Positions 1 to 4,936 of a DNA stretch of 9,523 bases are shown here, one piece after another. The DNA is taken from contig CAJCIF010000012.1 in the NCBI GenBank assembly GCA_903970355.1, positions 1-9,523 on the forward strand. The letters are read 5' to 3'. The stretch comes from Actinomycetota bacterium (GTDB lineage Bacteria > Cyanobacteriota > Vampirovibrionia > Obscuribacterales > Obscuribacteraceae). The notes under the pieces were generated by a model. That model did no database searches. It saw only the letters and a program-made list of their open reading frames with translations, and was not told the origin of the DNA. Both the position numbers and the translations under genes were made by a program. The stretch's first letter is position 1. Each line of letters opens with the position of its first letter.

Positions 1-295
1 CCCCGCCGATGGAGTTCACACTAGCGTACACAATCAGCTAACCCTGGAACGACCGCTTAATCCTTTGTCCGATCTGGAGCGTCAGGTCCTCAAAGGAGCG
101 CGCTATGAAATCATTCAGTTTCCCTTTGTAGAGATTTCGAGTTCTACGATCCGGAAACGCATACGAGAAGGTCGTTCGATACTATATATGGTGCCAAGCG
201 CCGTCAATGACATCATCAAACGCAAAGGATACTATGCCGAAGTTGCTCAAAATCCAGTTGATGAAATTGTTGAAAAGCCTGGAGGCAGCAGGTAG
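1..295 (+). CDS. nadD: Nicotinate-nucleotide adenylyltransferase, C-terminal part (cut by left edge)
   Basis: This is the C-terminal end, about 97 residues, of a NadD/NMNAT-type nucleotidyltransferase. The enzyme joins ATP and nicotinate mononucleotide to make deamido-NAD in cytoplasmic NAD synthesis. The reading frame is open from base 2 to the TAG at 293-295, and the start lies outside the window. The diagnostic piece is near codons 47-57: FVEISSSTIRKRI matches the family's ISSTxIR nucleotide-binding motif. It is followed by an arginine/glycine turn and a MVPSAV...I segment ending in GYY, the usual C-terminal layout. About 17 residues after that Tyr-Tyr form a short, probably disordered tail. 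The stop overlaps the GTG start of yqeK by one base, so the two are surely co-transcribed, as in Firmicutes and cyanobacteria. The motif and the neighbour make the assignment firm. Confidence 0.93.
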   Translation, partial: PADGVHTSVHNQLTLERPLNPLSDLERQVLKGARYEIIQFPFVEISSSTIRKRIREGRSILYMVPSAVNDIIKRKGYYAEVAQNPVDEIVEKPGGSR

Positions 296-915
296 TGGTG
301 ACGGAATTTTCTGCACTGACAATTGAGCAAGCAAAAAAATGGGTCAAGTCGCGAGTTTCAGAAAAGCGCTTCCGCCATATCACTGGAGTGGCGCAAACGG
401 CTCGCAAACTTGCTAAACAGTACGGCGCAGAACCTGAAAAGGCTGAATTGGCAGGCTGGCTCCACGATGCCTGCAAAGAATTTAAGGACAGACAGTTGGT
501 GCAATTGGCTAACGATTATGGTCTGCCACTGGACAAAGTTTATGAAGAGAACGGCCATCTTTTACATGGACCGATCGCTGCAGAAGTCGTAAAACGCGAA
601 CTGAATTTCGCAGACGAGCTTGTCCTTAACGCCATCCGCGAACACACCCTGGGTGCTGTAGCAATGACGACATTGTCGATTGTCGTTTTTCTGGCAGATG
701 CTATAGAACCTGGTCGGTCTGAGGATTTCACTAAACCGATTTGGGAAGCTCTGGAACGCGCTAAAGAAATTGGTGATGCACAGGCACTCAACCTTGCGGT
801 CCGCGTAACCTGTGACATGAGCTTGCGAGATTTGCTAATGCAAGGACGTATTATTCATCCCCGCACCGTTGAAGTGCGAAACTACTACACGCAATTGACG
901 CGTGGTTTAGCGTAA
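295..915 (+). CDS. yqeK: YqeK-family HD-domain hydrolase (symmetrical Ap4A hydrolase)
   Basis: This 206-residue HD-superfamily protein belongs to the YqeK family. Known members hydrolyse diadenosine tetraphosphate symmetrically to two ADP. Metal ligands appear in the expected order: His28 (RFRHITGV), His57-Asp58 (GWLHDACK), His91 (LLHGP), His117 (IREHTLG) and Asp135 in the signature VFLADAIEPGR. Length is normal for the family (about 190-210). The start is GTG at 295 or the adjacent GTG at 298. A GGAGG at 281-285, nine bases ahead of 295, supports the first. That start overlaps the nadD stop, implying translational coupling. In many bacteria rsfS (ribosome silencing factor) follows yqeK. Here the TAA at 913-915 is directly followed by the stop codon of the opposing ssb gene, so the usual trio is broken. 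Confidence 0.93.
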   Translation: MVTEFSALTIEQAKKWVKSRVSEKRFRHITGVAQTARKLAKQYGAEPEKAELAGWLHDACKEFKDRQLVQLANDYGLPLDKVYEENGHLLHGPIAAEVVKRELNFADELVLNAIREHTLGAVAMTTLSIVVFLADAIEPGRSEDFTKPIWEALERAKEIGDAQALNLAVRVTCDMSLRDLLMQGRIIHPRTVEVRNYYTQLTRGLA

Positions 916-1266
916 CTAGAAACTTTCGTTTCCTGGCATTTCGCCGCCGACATTATCTTTCTTGCTGCCCAGCAAGCGCAAATTTGTGGCGTGTACATAG
1001 GGGCGCACGTTCTTGTTGCCGGCATCATCGGTCCAGCGACTGAAGTCCAGTCTTCCTTCCACACCGATAAGACTGCCCTTGCGTACGTACTCGCCGGCTA
1101 TCTCGGCTTGTCGTCCCCAGATCTCAATATCAAACCAATCGGTTTCCTTTTCTTTGGTGGGACGATTTACAGCCAGGCTGAAACTTGTTTTGACCCGACC
1201 AGACTCGAAATACTTCATTTCGGGATCACGACCGGCTCGCCCTACAATTACAACTGAATTAACCAT
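916..1266 (-). CDS. ssb: Single-stranded DNA-binding protein, cyanobacterial type
   Basis: This 116-residue OB-fold protein binds single-stranded DNA during replication, repair and recombination. The N-terminal 100 residues match bacterial SSB: NSVVIVGRAGRDPE at 3-16, YFESG at 19-23, FSLAVNR at 29-35, WFDIEIWGRQAE at 44-55, YVRKGSLIGVEGRL at 60-73 and LRLLGSK near 96-102. The YFESG, WF..EIWG and LLGSK forms resemble cyanobacterial SSBs rather than the proteobacterial type. The tail after the OB fold is only about 14 residues and ends GNESF. The canonical acidic tip (DDDIPF-like) that recruits partner proteins is therefore weak, though the final Phe is kept. Start ATG 1264-1266 has a GGGAG nine bases upstream (1276-1280). 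The stop abuts that of yqeK. A genome may carry a second, longer SSB; that cannot be told here. Confidence 0.93.
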   Translation of the reverse strand: MVNSVVIVGRAGRDPEMKYFESGRVKTSFSLAVNRPTKEKETDWFDIEIWGRQAEIAGEYVRKGSLIGVEGRLDFSRWTDDAGNKNVRPYVHATNLRLLGSKKDNVGGEMPGNESF

Positions 1267-1323
1267 CTATATAGTCTCCCGACGCATCGGAGTGAGAATG
1301 CGCTATCTTACGCTTGAGCAGTT

Positions 1324-1352
1324 ATTATAGTACGTAAGCTTTCTCTTAGAAG
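1324..1352 (-). promoter_or_regulatory. Probable promoter of ssb
   Basis: On the minus strand a perfect TATAAT -10 element is read at 1329-1324. A weak -35-like CTTCTA lies 17 bases further upstream (1352-1347). Transcription would start near 1317, giving an untranslated leader of about 50 bases before the ssb ATG. The 94-base gap also has to serve the divergent gene that starts at 1361, for which I see no clear promoter of its own. Confidence 0.4.
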
Positions 1353-1360
1353 CTGAGAAA

Positions 1361-2092
1361 ATGAGTAAACAAGCGAAACAAGCAGATTCCACAAAAGAAG
1401 GGGCAAAGACGTTGCCGCCTGAGTCGAATCGCCAATTGCTCTCGCATGTACTTGTGCTTAACGTGCTGAGTTGTACGGCCTACTCATGGTGGTGGTATTA
1501 CAAAAATTGGAAAGAACTGCAGGCCTTTGCAAAAAATGCAACTGAAGAAGAATTGGCGAAAGTGCCCGATCGTCCACTCGCCAAGAAAACCATGGATTAC
1601 TGCCGAAAAATGAACGTCGTAGTGCATGCGATAGGCACGATTCCTCCCTTTATTCAATGCATTTTCACTTTCCGCATTTATAAGCAGATAGCAGATCTAT
1701 ATCCTTTAAAAGGCGAGGAGGCTGCGGGGGGAACGCAACCTCCAGAACTGGCGAGGGCATTGAATAAGTTGTGGGCTGTCAACCCGGCTATGACTGCTTT
1801 GATTTTAACTTTGCTGACGTTGTATTTTGCTACTTCATTCCATGTTGGGCCTGAACAGGTTCAGCCGTTTTTTGCTGCATTCGGTACTTCGATACCACTG
1901 GTGGTGGGTCAAGATATGCTCAATTCTTTCTGGCGATCTGTTGAAACACCTGATAAAGAACCGAGAAAACATTTCAATAACGGGGAATGGGTTCTTTTAT
2001 TTTTTGCGATTGTATTTCTAGCGTTCAATTTGTTAGGGCTCATTATTCCTATGCCAAAACTACCTACTCCAGCTGAGCTGGGGGGTAGTTGA
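1361..2092 (+). CDS. Multi-pass membrane protein of unknown function
   Basis: This 243-residue protein is not one I recognise firmly. It has a charged N-terminus (residues 1-25, rich in Lys/Gln/Ser) followed by four to five hydrophobic segments: about 28-47, 86-106, 140-160, a weaker one at 168-184, and 211-229. The first segment ends in a striking YSWWWYYKNWKEL. An aromatic-rich motif of this kind at the end of a first helix recalls DUF4234-like small membrane proteins, but this is a resemblance only. A charged loop containing ATEEELAKVPDRP sits between the first two helices. The ATG at 1361 has only a weak purine-rich stretch (AGAAGCTGAGAA) upstream. It is divergent from ssb, and its last 33 bases overlap, tail to tail, the antisense gene ending at 2060. 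Composition and helix pattern make it a convincing real protein. Confidence 0.75.
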   Translation: MSKQAKQADSTKEGAKTLPPESNRQLLSHVLVLNVLSCTAYSWWWYYKNWKELQAFAKNATEEELAKVPDRPLAKKTMDYCRKMNVVVHAIGTIPPFIQCIFTFRIYKQIADLYPLKGEEAAGGTQPPELARALNKLWAVNPAMTALILTLLTLYFATSFHVGPEQVQPFFAAFGTSIPLVVGQDMLNSFWRSVETPDKEPRKHFNNGEWVLLFFAIVFLAFNLLGLIIPMPKLPTPAELGGS

Positions 2093-2392
2093 ACAATCGA
2101 ATATTGACAGCAAGGATTTTTCTGGTTCTTGTGATTCTTGGCGCTCAATATTAACGAACATATTGAAGAATGCAGCGATCCCATCTTGCACGTGCTGTGC
2201 TGTGGATTTGGATGTGCTGATGTTTCTCAGTTTGCGAAGATTATCGTTTCGAACTGACTTTTCCCAAACTTGAATCAGCTCTGCTTTACGCTGTTCGCTT
2301 TGTACTTCATAACTATTGCGCAGCGTATTCAAATAGTATCCTCTCAGATCCAAACGGGCTTCCGGTGCTGCTTTGGTTAAAGTAATGGTCAT
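2060..2392 (-). CDS. Hypothetical protein, 110 residues
   Basis: I do not recognise a family. The frame is open to 2425, but the internal ATG at 2392-2390 is the better start. It has a strong GGGGAG ribosome-binding site eight bases upstream, whereas nothing comparable precedes the ATG at 2425. The 110-residue product begins MTITLTKAAPEARLDLRGYY and continues with a charged helical stretch (SEQRKAELIQVWEKSVRND). A weakly hydrophobic part (GIAAFFNMFVNI) and a Ser/Thr-rich end follow. There is no signal peptide or membrane segment, so it is probably cytoplasmic and helical. Its last 33 bases overlap the end of the plus-strand membrane-protein gene. The strong ribosome-binding site is the main evidence that it is translated; the antisense overlap and lack of a known family keep confidence moderate. 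Confidence 0.55.
   Translation of the reverse strand: MTITLTKAAPEARLDLRGYYLNTLRNSYEVQSEQRKAELIQVWEKSVRNDNLRKLRNISTSKSTAQHVQDGIAAFFNMFVNIERQESQEPEKSLLSIFDCSTTPQLSWSR
2064..2088. repeat. Imperfect palindrome at the shared 3' ends of two convergent genes
   Basis: CTACTCCAGCT at 2064-2074 faces AGCTGGGGGGTAG at 2076-2088, an imperfect inverted repeat of about ten pairs with a one-base loop. It lies inside the last codons of both convergent reading frames (ending at 2092 on plus and 2060 on minus). No T-tract follows on either strand, so it could be a weak bidirectional terminator or simply coding sequence. Confidence 0.3.
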
Positions 2393-2456
2393 TTCGCAAT
2401 CTCCCCTATTGAAACCGTGATCCATTTAGCCGGTGCAAGTCGCACACCGTGCTCAT

Positions 2457-2621
2457 TCAGTCTATGTAGCTCTCTCGGGCGGCCTCTTGCACTCGCTCCA
2501 GGCACACTACTAATGTGTCACATACCGTCCGGAAATTGATCAAGCCTACAGGTGAACAATCGAGGTGAATTTGCTCATCTCCAGGTTTGGTTCGTTGTTC
2601 TTGGCGGGTGATGGCGATCAC
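2457..2621 (-). CDS. Possible small protein, 54 residues (unrecognised)
   Basis: The minus strand is open from a GTG at 2621-2619 to a TGA at 2459-2457. It encodes a 54-residue product with a Gln/Arg-rich start (ITRQEQRTKPGDEQIHLD). A well-formed amphipathic helix follows (INFRTVCDTLVVCLERVQE), then an AARESYID end. The residue pattern looks more protein-like than a chance frame. It sits on the same strand as, and 64 bases upstream of, the 110-residue hypothetical gene. Against it, no ribosome-binding site precedes the GTG, which lies inside an inverted repeat (2617-2654), and no homologue comes to mind. It could also be a remnant of a longer gene. Confidence 0.3.
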   Translation of the reverse strand: MIAITRQEQRTKPGDEQIHLDCSPVGLINFRTVCDTLVVCLERVQEAARESYID

Positions 2622-2654
2622 TATTCAGGTAGCACAAAATGACCTGAGAGTGAT
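2617..2654. repeat. Inverted repeat, 6+6 pairs, downstream of the response regulator
   Basis: ATCACT and TCAGGT (2617-2622, 2625-2630) pair with ACCTGA and AGTGAT (2642-2647, 2649-2654), leaving a small asymmetric bulge and an 11-base loop. It begins 46 bases past the stop of the response regulator gene on the minus strand. There it could act as a weak terminator, but no T-run follows on that strand. It also covers the candidate GTG at 2621, so an operator or translation-control role is equally possible. Confidence 0.4.
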
Positions 2655-2699
2655 TTATTGTGTATGGCGGAGACGCTGAACCTCGGCTACGTTCGCGTC

Positions 2700-3290
2700 T
2701 TAAAAGCCCTGTTTCTTAGCCCAACGAATGAGCGCTTCTGCATCATGCAGTTCCAACTTTTGCGCTAATTTATGCAACGTTTCCGACAACTCGCTTTCAG
2801 GAATTCCTAGTCGTGCTGATGCTTTTGCGAGCTTACCTCTTTGAGTAACCTCTCTGAGCAATTGTCTTTCTTGTGTACTGAGTTTGGTTACCTGGTGAGG
2901 TAGCGCAGGTGACAAAACATGATGCTTGCCGCGCGACACCATGAGCAAAGACATTTTGATGAGTTCTAAGGAGTCTTCTTTCAATATGTAAGCGGAAGCA
3001 CCTGCTTCCAGAAAGTCTTGAACGTCGGCTGCTCTGCTTTGGCTGGCAAATGCCACTACCTTGACATTGCGCAAGTGCGTCAAACGTTTTACTAAATCAA
3101 TCGAACCAATTAAACCCGGTAAGTGTAAATCAAGGAGGACAATATCCGGTAAAAGCTGCTCACTCACTTTAAGAGCCTGGTCGGAAGTTTCCGCTTCGCC
3201 AACCACTCTAATTAAGCCACCTTCGGTTAACTGGCCGATTATTTGGTCGCGAGTCTGCTTGTGATCATCAACAACCAGCAACCTGATCAT
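2700..3290 (-). CDS. NarL/FixJ-type response regulator with divergent LuxR HTH
   Basis: This two-domain response regulator has 196 residues from the ATG at 3290, or 200 from the ATG at 3302. I prefer 3290: the product then begins MIRLLVVDDH, typical of the family, and GGAG lies six bases upstream. The receiver domain (about 1-118) keeps the acidic pair Asp8-Asp9, the phospho-acceptor Asp54 (VLLDLHLPG), Ser83 at the switch Thr/Ser site and Lys104 (YILKED). The output domain (about 132-196) aligns with LuxR-type HTH (LSTQERQLLREV, LGIPESELSETLHKLAQKLELHDAEALIRWA). However, the recognition helix has Ser-Glu-Leu-Ser-Glu where family members usually have Lys-Thr-Val-x-x-His, so DNA binding may be altered. 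No histidine kinase is adjacent, so this is an orphan regulator. Targets cannot be inferred. Confidence 0.88.
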   Translation of the reverse strand: MIRLLVVDDHKQTRDQIIGQLTEGGLIRVVGEAETSDQALKVSEQLLPDIVLLDLHLPGLIGSIDLVKRLTHLRNVKVVAFASQSRAADVQDFLEAGASAYILKEDSLELIKMSLLMVSRGKHHVLSPALPHQVTKLSTQERQLLREVTQRGKLAKASARLGIPESELSETLHKLAQKLELHDAEALIRWAKKQGF

Positions 3291-3355
3291 ACGGGTCTCC
3301 ATTGTGCAAGTTGATCCAAAAGAAAGGATACACTCTTCCGATTTATTCGAGACTA

Positions 3356-3372
3356 AGCCAAGTGGCTATAAT
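3356..3372 (+). promoter_or_regulatory. Promoter of the FKBP gene with a palindrome abutting the -10
   Basis: A perfect TATAAT lies at 3367-3372, placing transcription start near 3379, about 22 bases before the ATG. The -35 region is poor (TATTCG-like at 3344-3349). A perfect inverted repeat, AGCCA-AG-TGGCT at 3356-3367, overlaps the first base of the -10 and could be an operator or activator site compensating for the weak -35. Confidence 0.45.
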
Positions 3373-3400
3373 GTGCACGTTATTCTTTGAGTGAGTAATT

Positions 3401-3865
3401 ATGATGACCAAAAGCAAAGTGCGGCTGTCGCGTCTGATCGGGTTGATGGTAATTTTTGGATTTGCCTCCCCTCAATTGCAAGCCACACCTCAATCGGAGG
3501 GCGCAATTAGGATGGTTGCAAATACAGAAGTCACAACCCCATCGGGTTTGAAGTACACAGATGAGATTGTTGGGAATGGAGCTGCTCCACAAATCGGTCA
3601 AACTGTGGTTGTGCATTACACAGGATGGCTGACCAACGGCACAAAGTTCGATAGTTCTGTCGATCGAGGAGATCCTTTCAAGTTCATACTTGGCCAGGGA
3701 CAAGTTATTAAAGGTTGGGATGAAGGTGTCGCCAGTATGAAAATAGGCGGCAAGAGAAAACTCATCATTCCGCCGAACCTCGGTTACGGTGGCAGAGGCG
3801 CCGGTGGCGTAATCCCCCCGAATGCAACCTTAGTGTTCGAAGTTCAGCTATTAGGCGTTCAGTAA
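3401..3865 (+). CDS. Secreted FKBP-type peptidyl-prolyl cis-trans isomerase
   Basis: This 154-residue protein has an export signal and one complete FKBP domain. It catalyses cis-trans isomerisation of proline bonds to assist folding of exported proteins. Residues 1-28 form a signal peptide: Lys/Arg at 4-11, a hydrophobic core at 12-23, and a likely cut after LQA at 28. The FKBP fold runs from about 45 to 154 with its binding pocket intact: Tyr73 (VVHYTGWL), Phe83-Asp84 (KFDSS), Phe95, Val102-Ile103 and Trp106 ([10 protein letters not shown]), Tyr129 (GYGGRG) and Phe146 (LVFEVQLL). The layout resembles small cyanobacterial lumenal or periplasmic FKBPs. The start is one of two adjacent ATGs (3401, 3404), with only a weak GAGTGAG upstream. 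The gene is transcribed alone from the TATAAT at 3367, and the GC-rich hairpins after it may terminate it. Confidence 0.95.
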   Translation: MMTKSKVRLSRLIGLMVIFGFASPQLQATPQSEGAIRMVANTEVTTPSGLKYTDEIVGNGAAPQIGQTVVVHYTGWLTNGTKFDSSVDRGDPFKFILGQGQVIKGWDEGVASMKIGGKRKLIIPPNLGYGGRGAGGVIPPNATLVFEVQLLGVQ

Positions 3866-3873
3866 ATAGAGCC

Positions 3874-3917
3874 TAATAAATAGATGCTCCGGCGGTAATA
3901 AATAGATGCTCCGGCGG
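3874..3917 (+). repeat. Perfect tandem duplication of a 22-base unit
   Basis: Two adjacent identical copies, 3874-3895 and 3896-3917, share the sequence TAATAAATAGATGCTCCGG followed by CGG. A partial copy (TAAATAGAGCC) precedes them, starting at the FKBP stop codon. The GC-rich end of each copy is complementary to the CCGCCG at 3923-3928, so either copy could form the 5' arm of the hairpin there. Confidence 0.85.
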
Positions 3918-3928
3918 CTCCTCCGCCG
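3912..3928 (+). terminator. GC-rich hairpin after the FKBP gene (possible terminator)
   Basis: CGGCGG at 3912-3917 pairs with CCGCCG at 3923-3928 around a five-base loop (CTCCT). It begins 47 bases past the FKBP stop. There is no real T-tract after it (CCTTCTCC follows), so termination is plausible but not proven. The 5' arm is the end of the second 22-base repeat. Confidence 0.4.
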
Positions 3929-3952
3929 CCTTCTCCGCATGTATTGCGCGTC

Positions 3953-3983
3953 GCGCAGCCATTGCTCCTCGCAACGGCTGCGC
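3953..3983. repeat. Strong 12-pair hairpin, REP-like
   Basis: GCGCAGCC (3953-3960) and TTGC (3962-3965) pair with GCAA (3971-3974) and GGCTGCGC (3976-3983), leaving a single A/C mismatch and the five-base loop TCCTC. TTT follows on the plus strand. It could be an additional transcription terminator for the FKBP gene or a dispersed palindromic element. The inner TTGC/GCAA helix recurs in the hairpin at 4883-4911. Confidence 0.6.
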
Positions 3984-4111
3984 TTTGCGGTGGTTCGTTG
4001 CAAACTAACAAGTGAACATTAAGCGCGGTATGTGTTCAAAAATAGGTGGTGTGGCTTTGTACAGCCAAAGGCGCATGGTTCCGAGCAGGATCGCTTTGGG
4101 TGTTTTTGTAC

Positions 4112-4143
4112 CCTGTTCGAATTTTGTCTTTTTCTCGAACAGG
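4112..4143. repeat. Nine-pair inverted repeat in the gene-free region
   Basis: CCTGTTCGA (4112-4120) is perfectly complementary to TCGAACAGG (4135-4143) with a 14-base T-rich loop. An alternative helix, GTCTTTTT (4126-4133) with AAAAAGAC (4157-4164), would compete with it. Both suggest a folded transcript, but no promoter is evident. The two reading frames across this stretch (4012-4320 and 4032-4307) have no usable ribosome-binding site or recognisable protein features. Confidence 0.5.
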
Positions 4144-4299
4144 TGTTCGAAGCTGCAAAAAGACGAAAGGGCGACTCGGAGTTGTCAGAGAAAACCGAAC
4201 CAAAAAGAGAAGCGCGGAGTAATCTCGGAGTGTGGTGGCGATCAGGGGAGGCTGGAACGCCCTGCAGTGCCGCTGGAGCGCTTACTCGGGTTAGGAATA

Positions 4300-4391
4300 G
4301 AGGTTAAGAAACGAGGTTAAGGGATGGAGGAAAAATGACGACGAGCGCCTCGAAATTTTGGGAAGGGCGGGTAGCGCCCGGCCTTAACCTC
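4300..4391 (+). ncRNA. Candidate structured RNA (three-helix element) upstream of the metal-transport cassette
   Basis: A perfect ten-pair closing helix, GAGGTTAAGG (4313-4322) with CCTTAACCTC (4382-4391), encloses two hairpins. They are CGAG/CTCG (4342-4345 with 4349-4352, loop CGC) and GGGCG/CGCCC (4365-4369 with 4375-4379, loop GGTAG). A second copy of the closing arm, GAGGTTAAG at 4300-4308, could compete for the same partner, so two mutually exclusive folds exist. There is no convincing coding frame here. I recognise no known family: it is not tmRNA, RNase P RNA, the SRP RNA core or any riboswitch consensus I can recall. It lies about 190 bases upstream of the small membrane-protein gene, so it may be a leader element or an independent small RNA. 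Strand is inferred from the downstream genes. Confidence 0.35.
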
Positions 4392-4448
4392 AAACTTTAA
4401 GATTTACTTTTGCACCCAATATTTCTCCCCAATATGCCTTCAGCACAT

Positions 4449-4471
4449 GTAATATAGATTAATTACTTTTT
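4449..4471 (+). terminator. Weak AT-rich stem followed by five T
   Basis: GTAAT (4449-4453) pairs with ATTAC (4462-4466) around an eight-base loop and is followed directly by TTTTT (4467-4471). The arrangement is that of an intrinsic terminator, but the stem is short and AT-rich. It would end a transcript carrying the structured element at 4300-4391. The same AT-rich stretch could instead contain a -10 element (TAATAT at 4450-4455) for the downstream cassette, though no matching -35 is seen. Confidence 0.25.
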
Positions 4472-4582
4472 CTGCCGACCCGACTCCCTATTGGGGACCA
4501 AACTTAGAGGGTGATCGAGCAGGAAGCGTCGCTTTTGCGAGTTGAATGGTGCTTCAGTTGTTTGTGGGAGGAATTGGAAAAG

Positions 4583-4837
4583 ATGATCGAAGAAATTTTC
4601 GAAGGTGCGACCGGACGTTGGGGCTTAGCCGCCGTAGTTTTGTTTGCCATCCCTGGCAGCAGAAAGATGCTTAAAACTGTTGCTAAAGAAGCAGTACGTG
4701 CAGGACTTACGATTTCCGAAGGTGTAAAAGACCTGGTAGCTGAAATCAAAGAAGAAGCCAGTGATGTCGTAGCCGAAGTGAAAGCGGAACGCAAACAACA
4801 AGGGCAAGATAAACACGTCGCCTCTCACAAAGCTTGA
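4583..4837 (+). CDS. Small membrane-anchored Ala/Glu-rich accessory protein (DUF5132/PacL-like)
   Basis: This 84-residue protein starts at the ATG at 4583, with GGAGG 11 bases upstream (4567-4571). A longer frame from GTG 4511 (108 residues) has AGAGG almost touching the start and an unlikely N-terminus, so I take the shorter. Residues 13-25 (WGLAAVVLFAIPG) form one short hydrophobic segment. It is followed by a basic stretch and a long Ala/Glu/Lys amphipathic helix (about 30-71) with AEIKEEASDVVAEVKAE. The end, DKHVASHKA, carries two His. This layout matches DUF5132-like proteins. It also resembles the mycobacterial PacL proteins (DUF1490), which accompany the zinc exporter CtpC and have a membrane helix, a Glu/Ala motif and a C-terminal His-rich metal site. 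It heads the cassette with the HMA2 protein and the P-type ATPase, so I infer an accessory subunit or metallochaperone. Metal binding is unproven. Confidence 0.7.
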   Translation: MIEEIFEGATGRWGLAAVVLFAIPGSRKMLKTVAKEAVRAGLTISEGVKDLVAEIKEEASDVVAEVKAERKQQGQDKHVASHKA

Positions 4838-4882
4838 GCAGAGCGGACGTTATAGGAGCGCGCTGAGCGCAGTTATATTGAT

Positions 4883-4911
4883 CCGCCGCCTGCAACAATT
4901 GCGAGCGGCGG
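4883..4911. repeat. Hairpin in the gap between cassette genes 1 and 2
   Basis: CCGCCGC (4883-4889) pairs with GCGGCGG (4905-4911). After a C/A mismatch and a T/G wobble, GCAA (4892-4895) pairs with TTGC (4899-4902), closing a three-base loop. It sits in the 99-base gap just before the ribosome-binding site of the next gene. No T-run follows on plus, so I favour an RNA processing or stability element, or a REP-like palindrome, over a terminator. Confidence 0.5.
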
Positions 4912-4936
4912 TGAACTGTTTAAGAAGAGGAACGAG

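Larger units (their letters stand above)
2393..2699. other. Mostly gene-free stretch with three small inverted repeats
   Basis: Apart from the possible 54-residue gene, I see only short palindromes here. One is CGGTGC (2431-2436) facing GCACaCCG (2442-2449), just upstream of the hypothetical gene at 2392. A second is the 11-base ATGTGTCACAT at 2513-2523, which has the shape of a dimeric regulator site. The third is the larger hairpin at 2617-2654, listed separately. No clear sigma-70 promoter is visible on either strand. Confidence 0.4.

Noticed and set aside
3874..3917. CRISPR-like array from the repeated 22-mer
   Set aside because: The two copies are directly adjacent with no spacer, and no cas gene is present.
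4112..4150. tRNA-like TTCGA motifs (GTTCGAA) around 4116 and 4145
   Set aside because: No acceptor, D or anticodon arms can be placed around them; they belong to the nine-pair inverted repeat and its duplicate.
4012..4320. Plus-strand reading frames at 4012-4320 and 4032-4307 as protein genes
   Set aside because: Both begin at GTG or weak ATG codons without a ribosome-binding site, overlap each other in different frames, and have low-complexity, Arg/Cys-rich products without recognisable features. Strong inverted repeats fit non-coding sequence better.
4300..4400. Known metal riboswitch (yybP-ykoY Mn or NiCo class) upstream of the ATPase cassette
   Set aside because: The position is suggestive, but I cannot find the conserved sequence blocks of either class by eye.
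4511..4582. Extending the small PacL/DUF5132-like protein to GTG 4511
   Set aside because: The AGAGG almost touches the GTG, the added 24 residues are unlike the family's start, and the ATG at 4583 has a GGAGG upstream.
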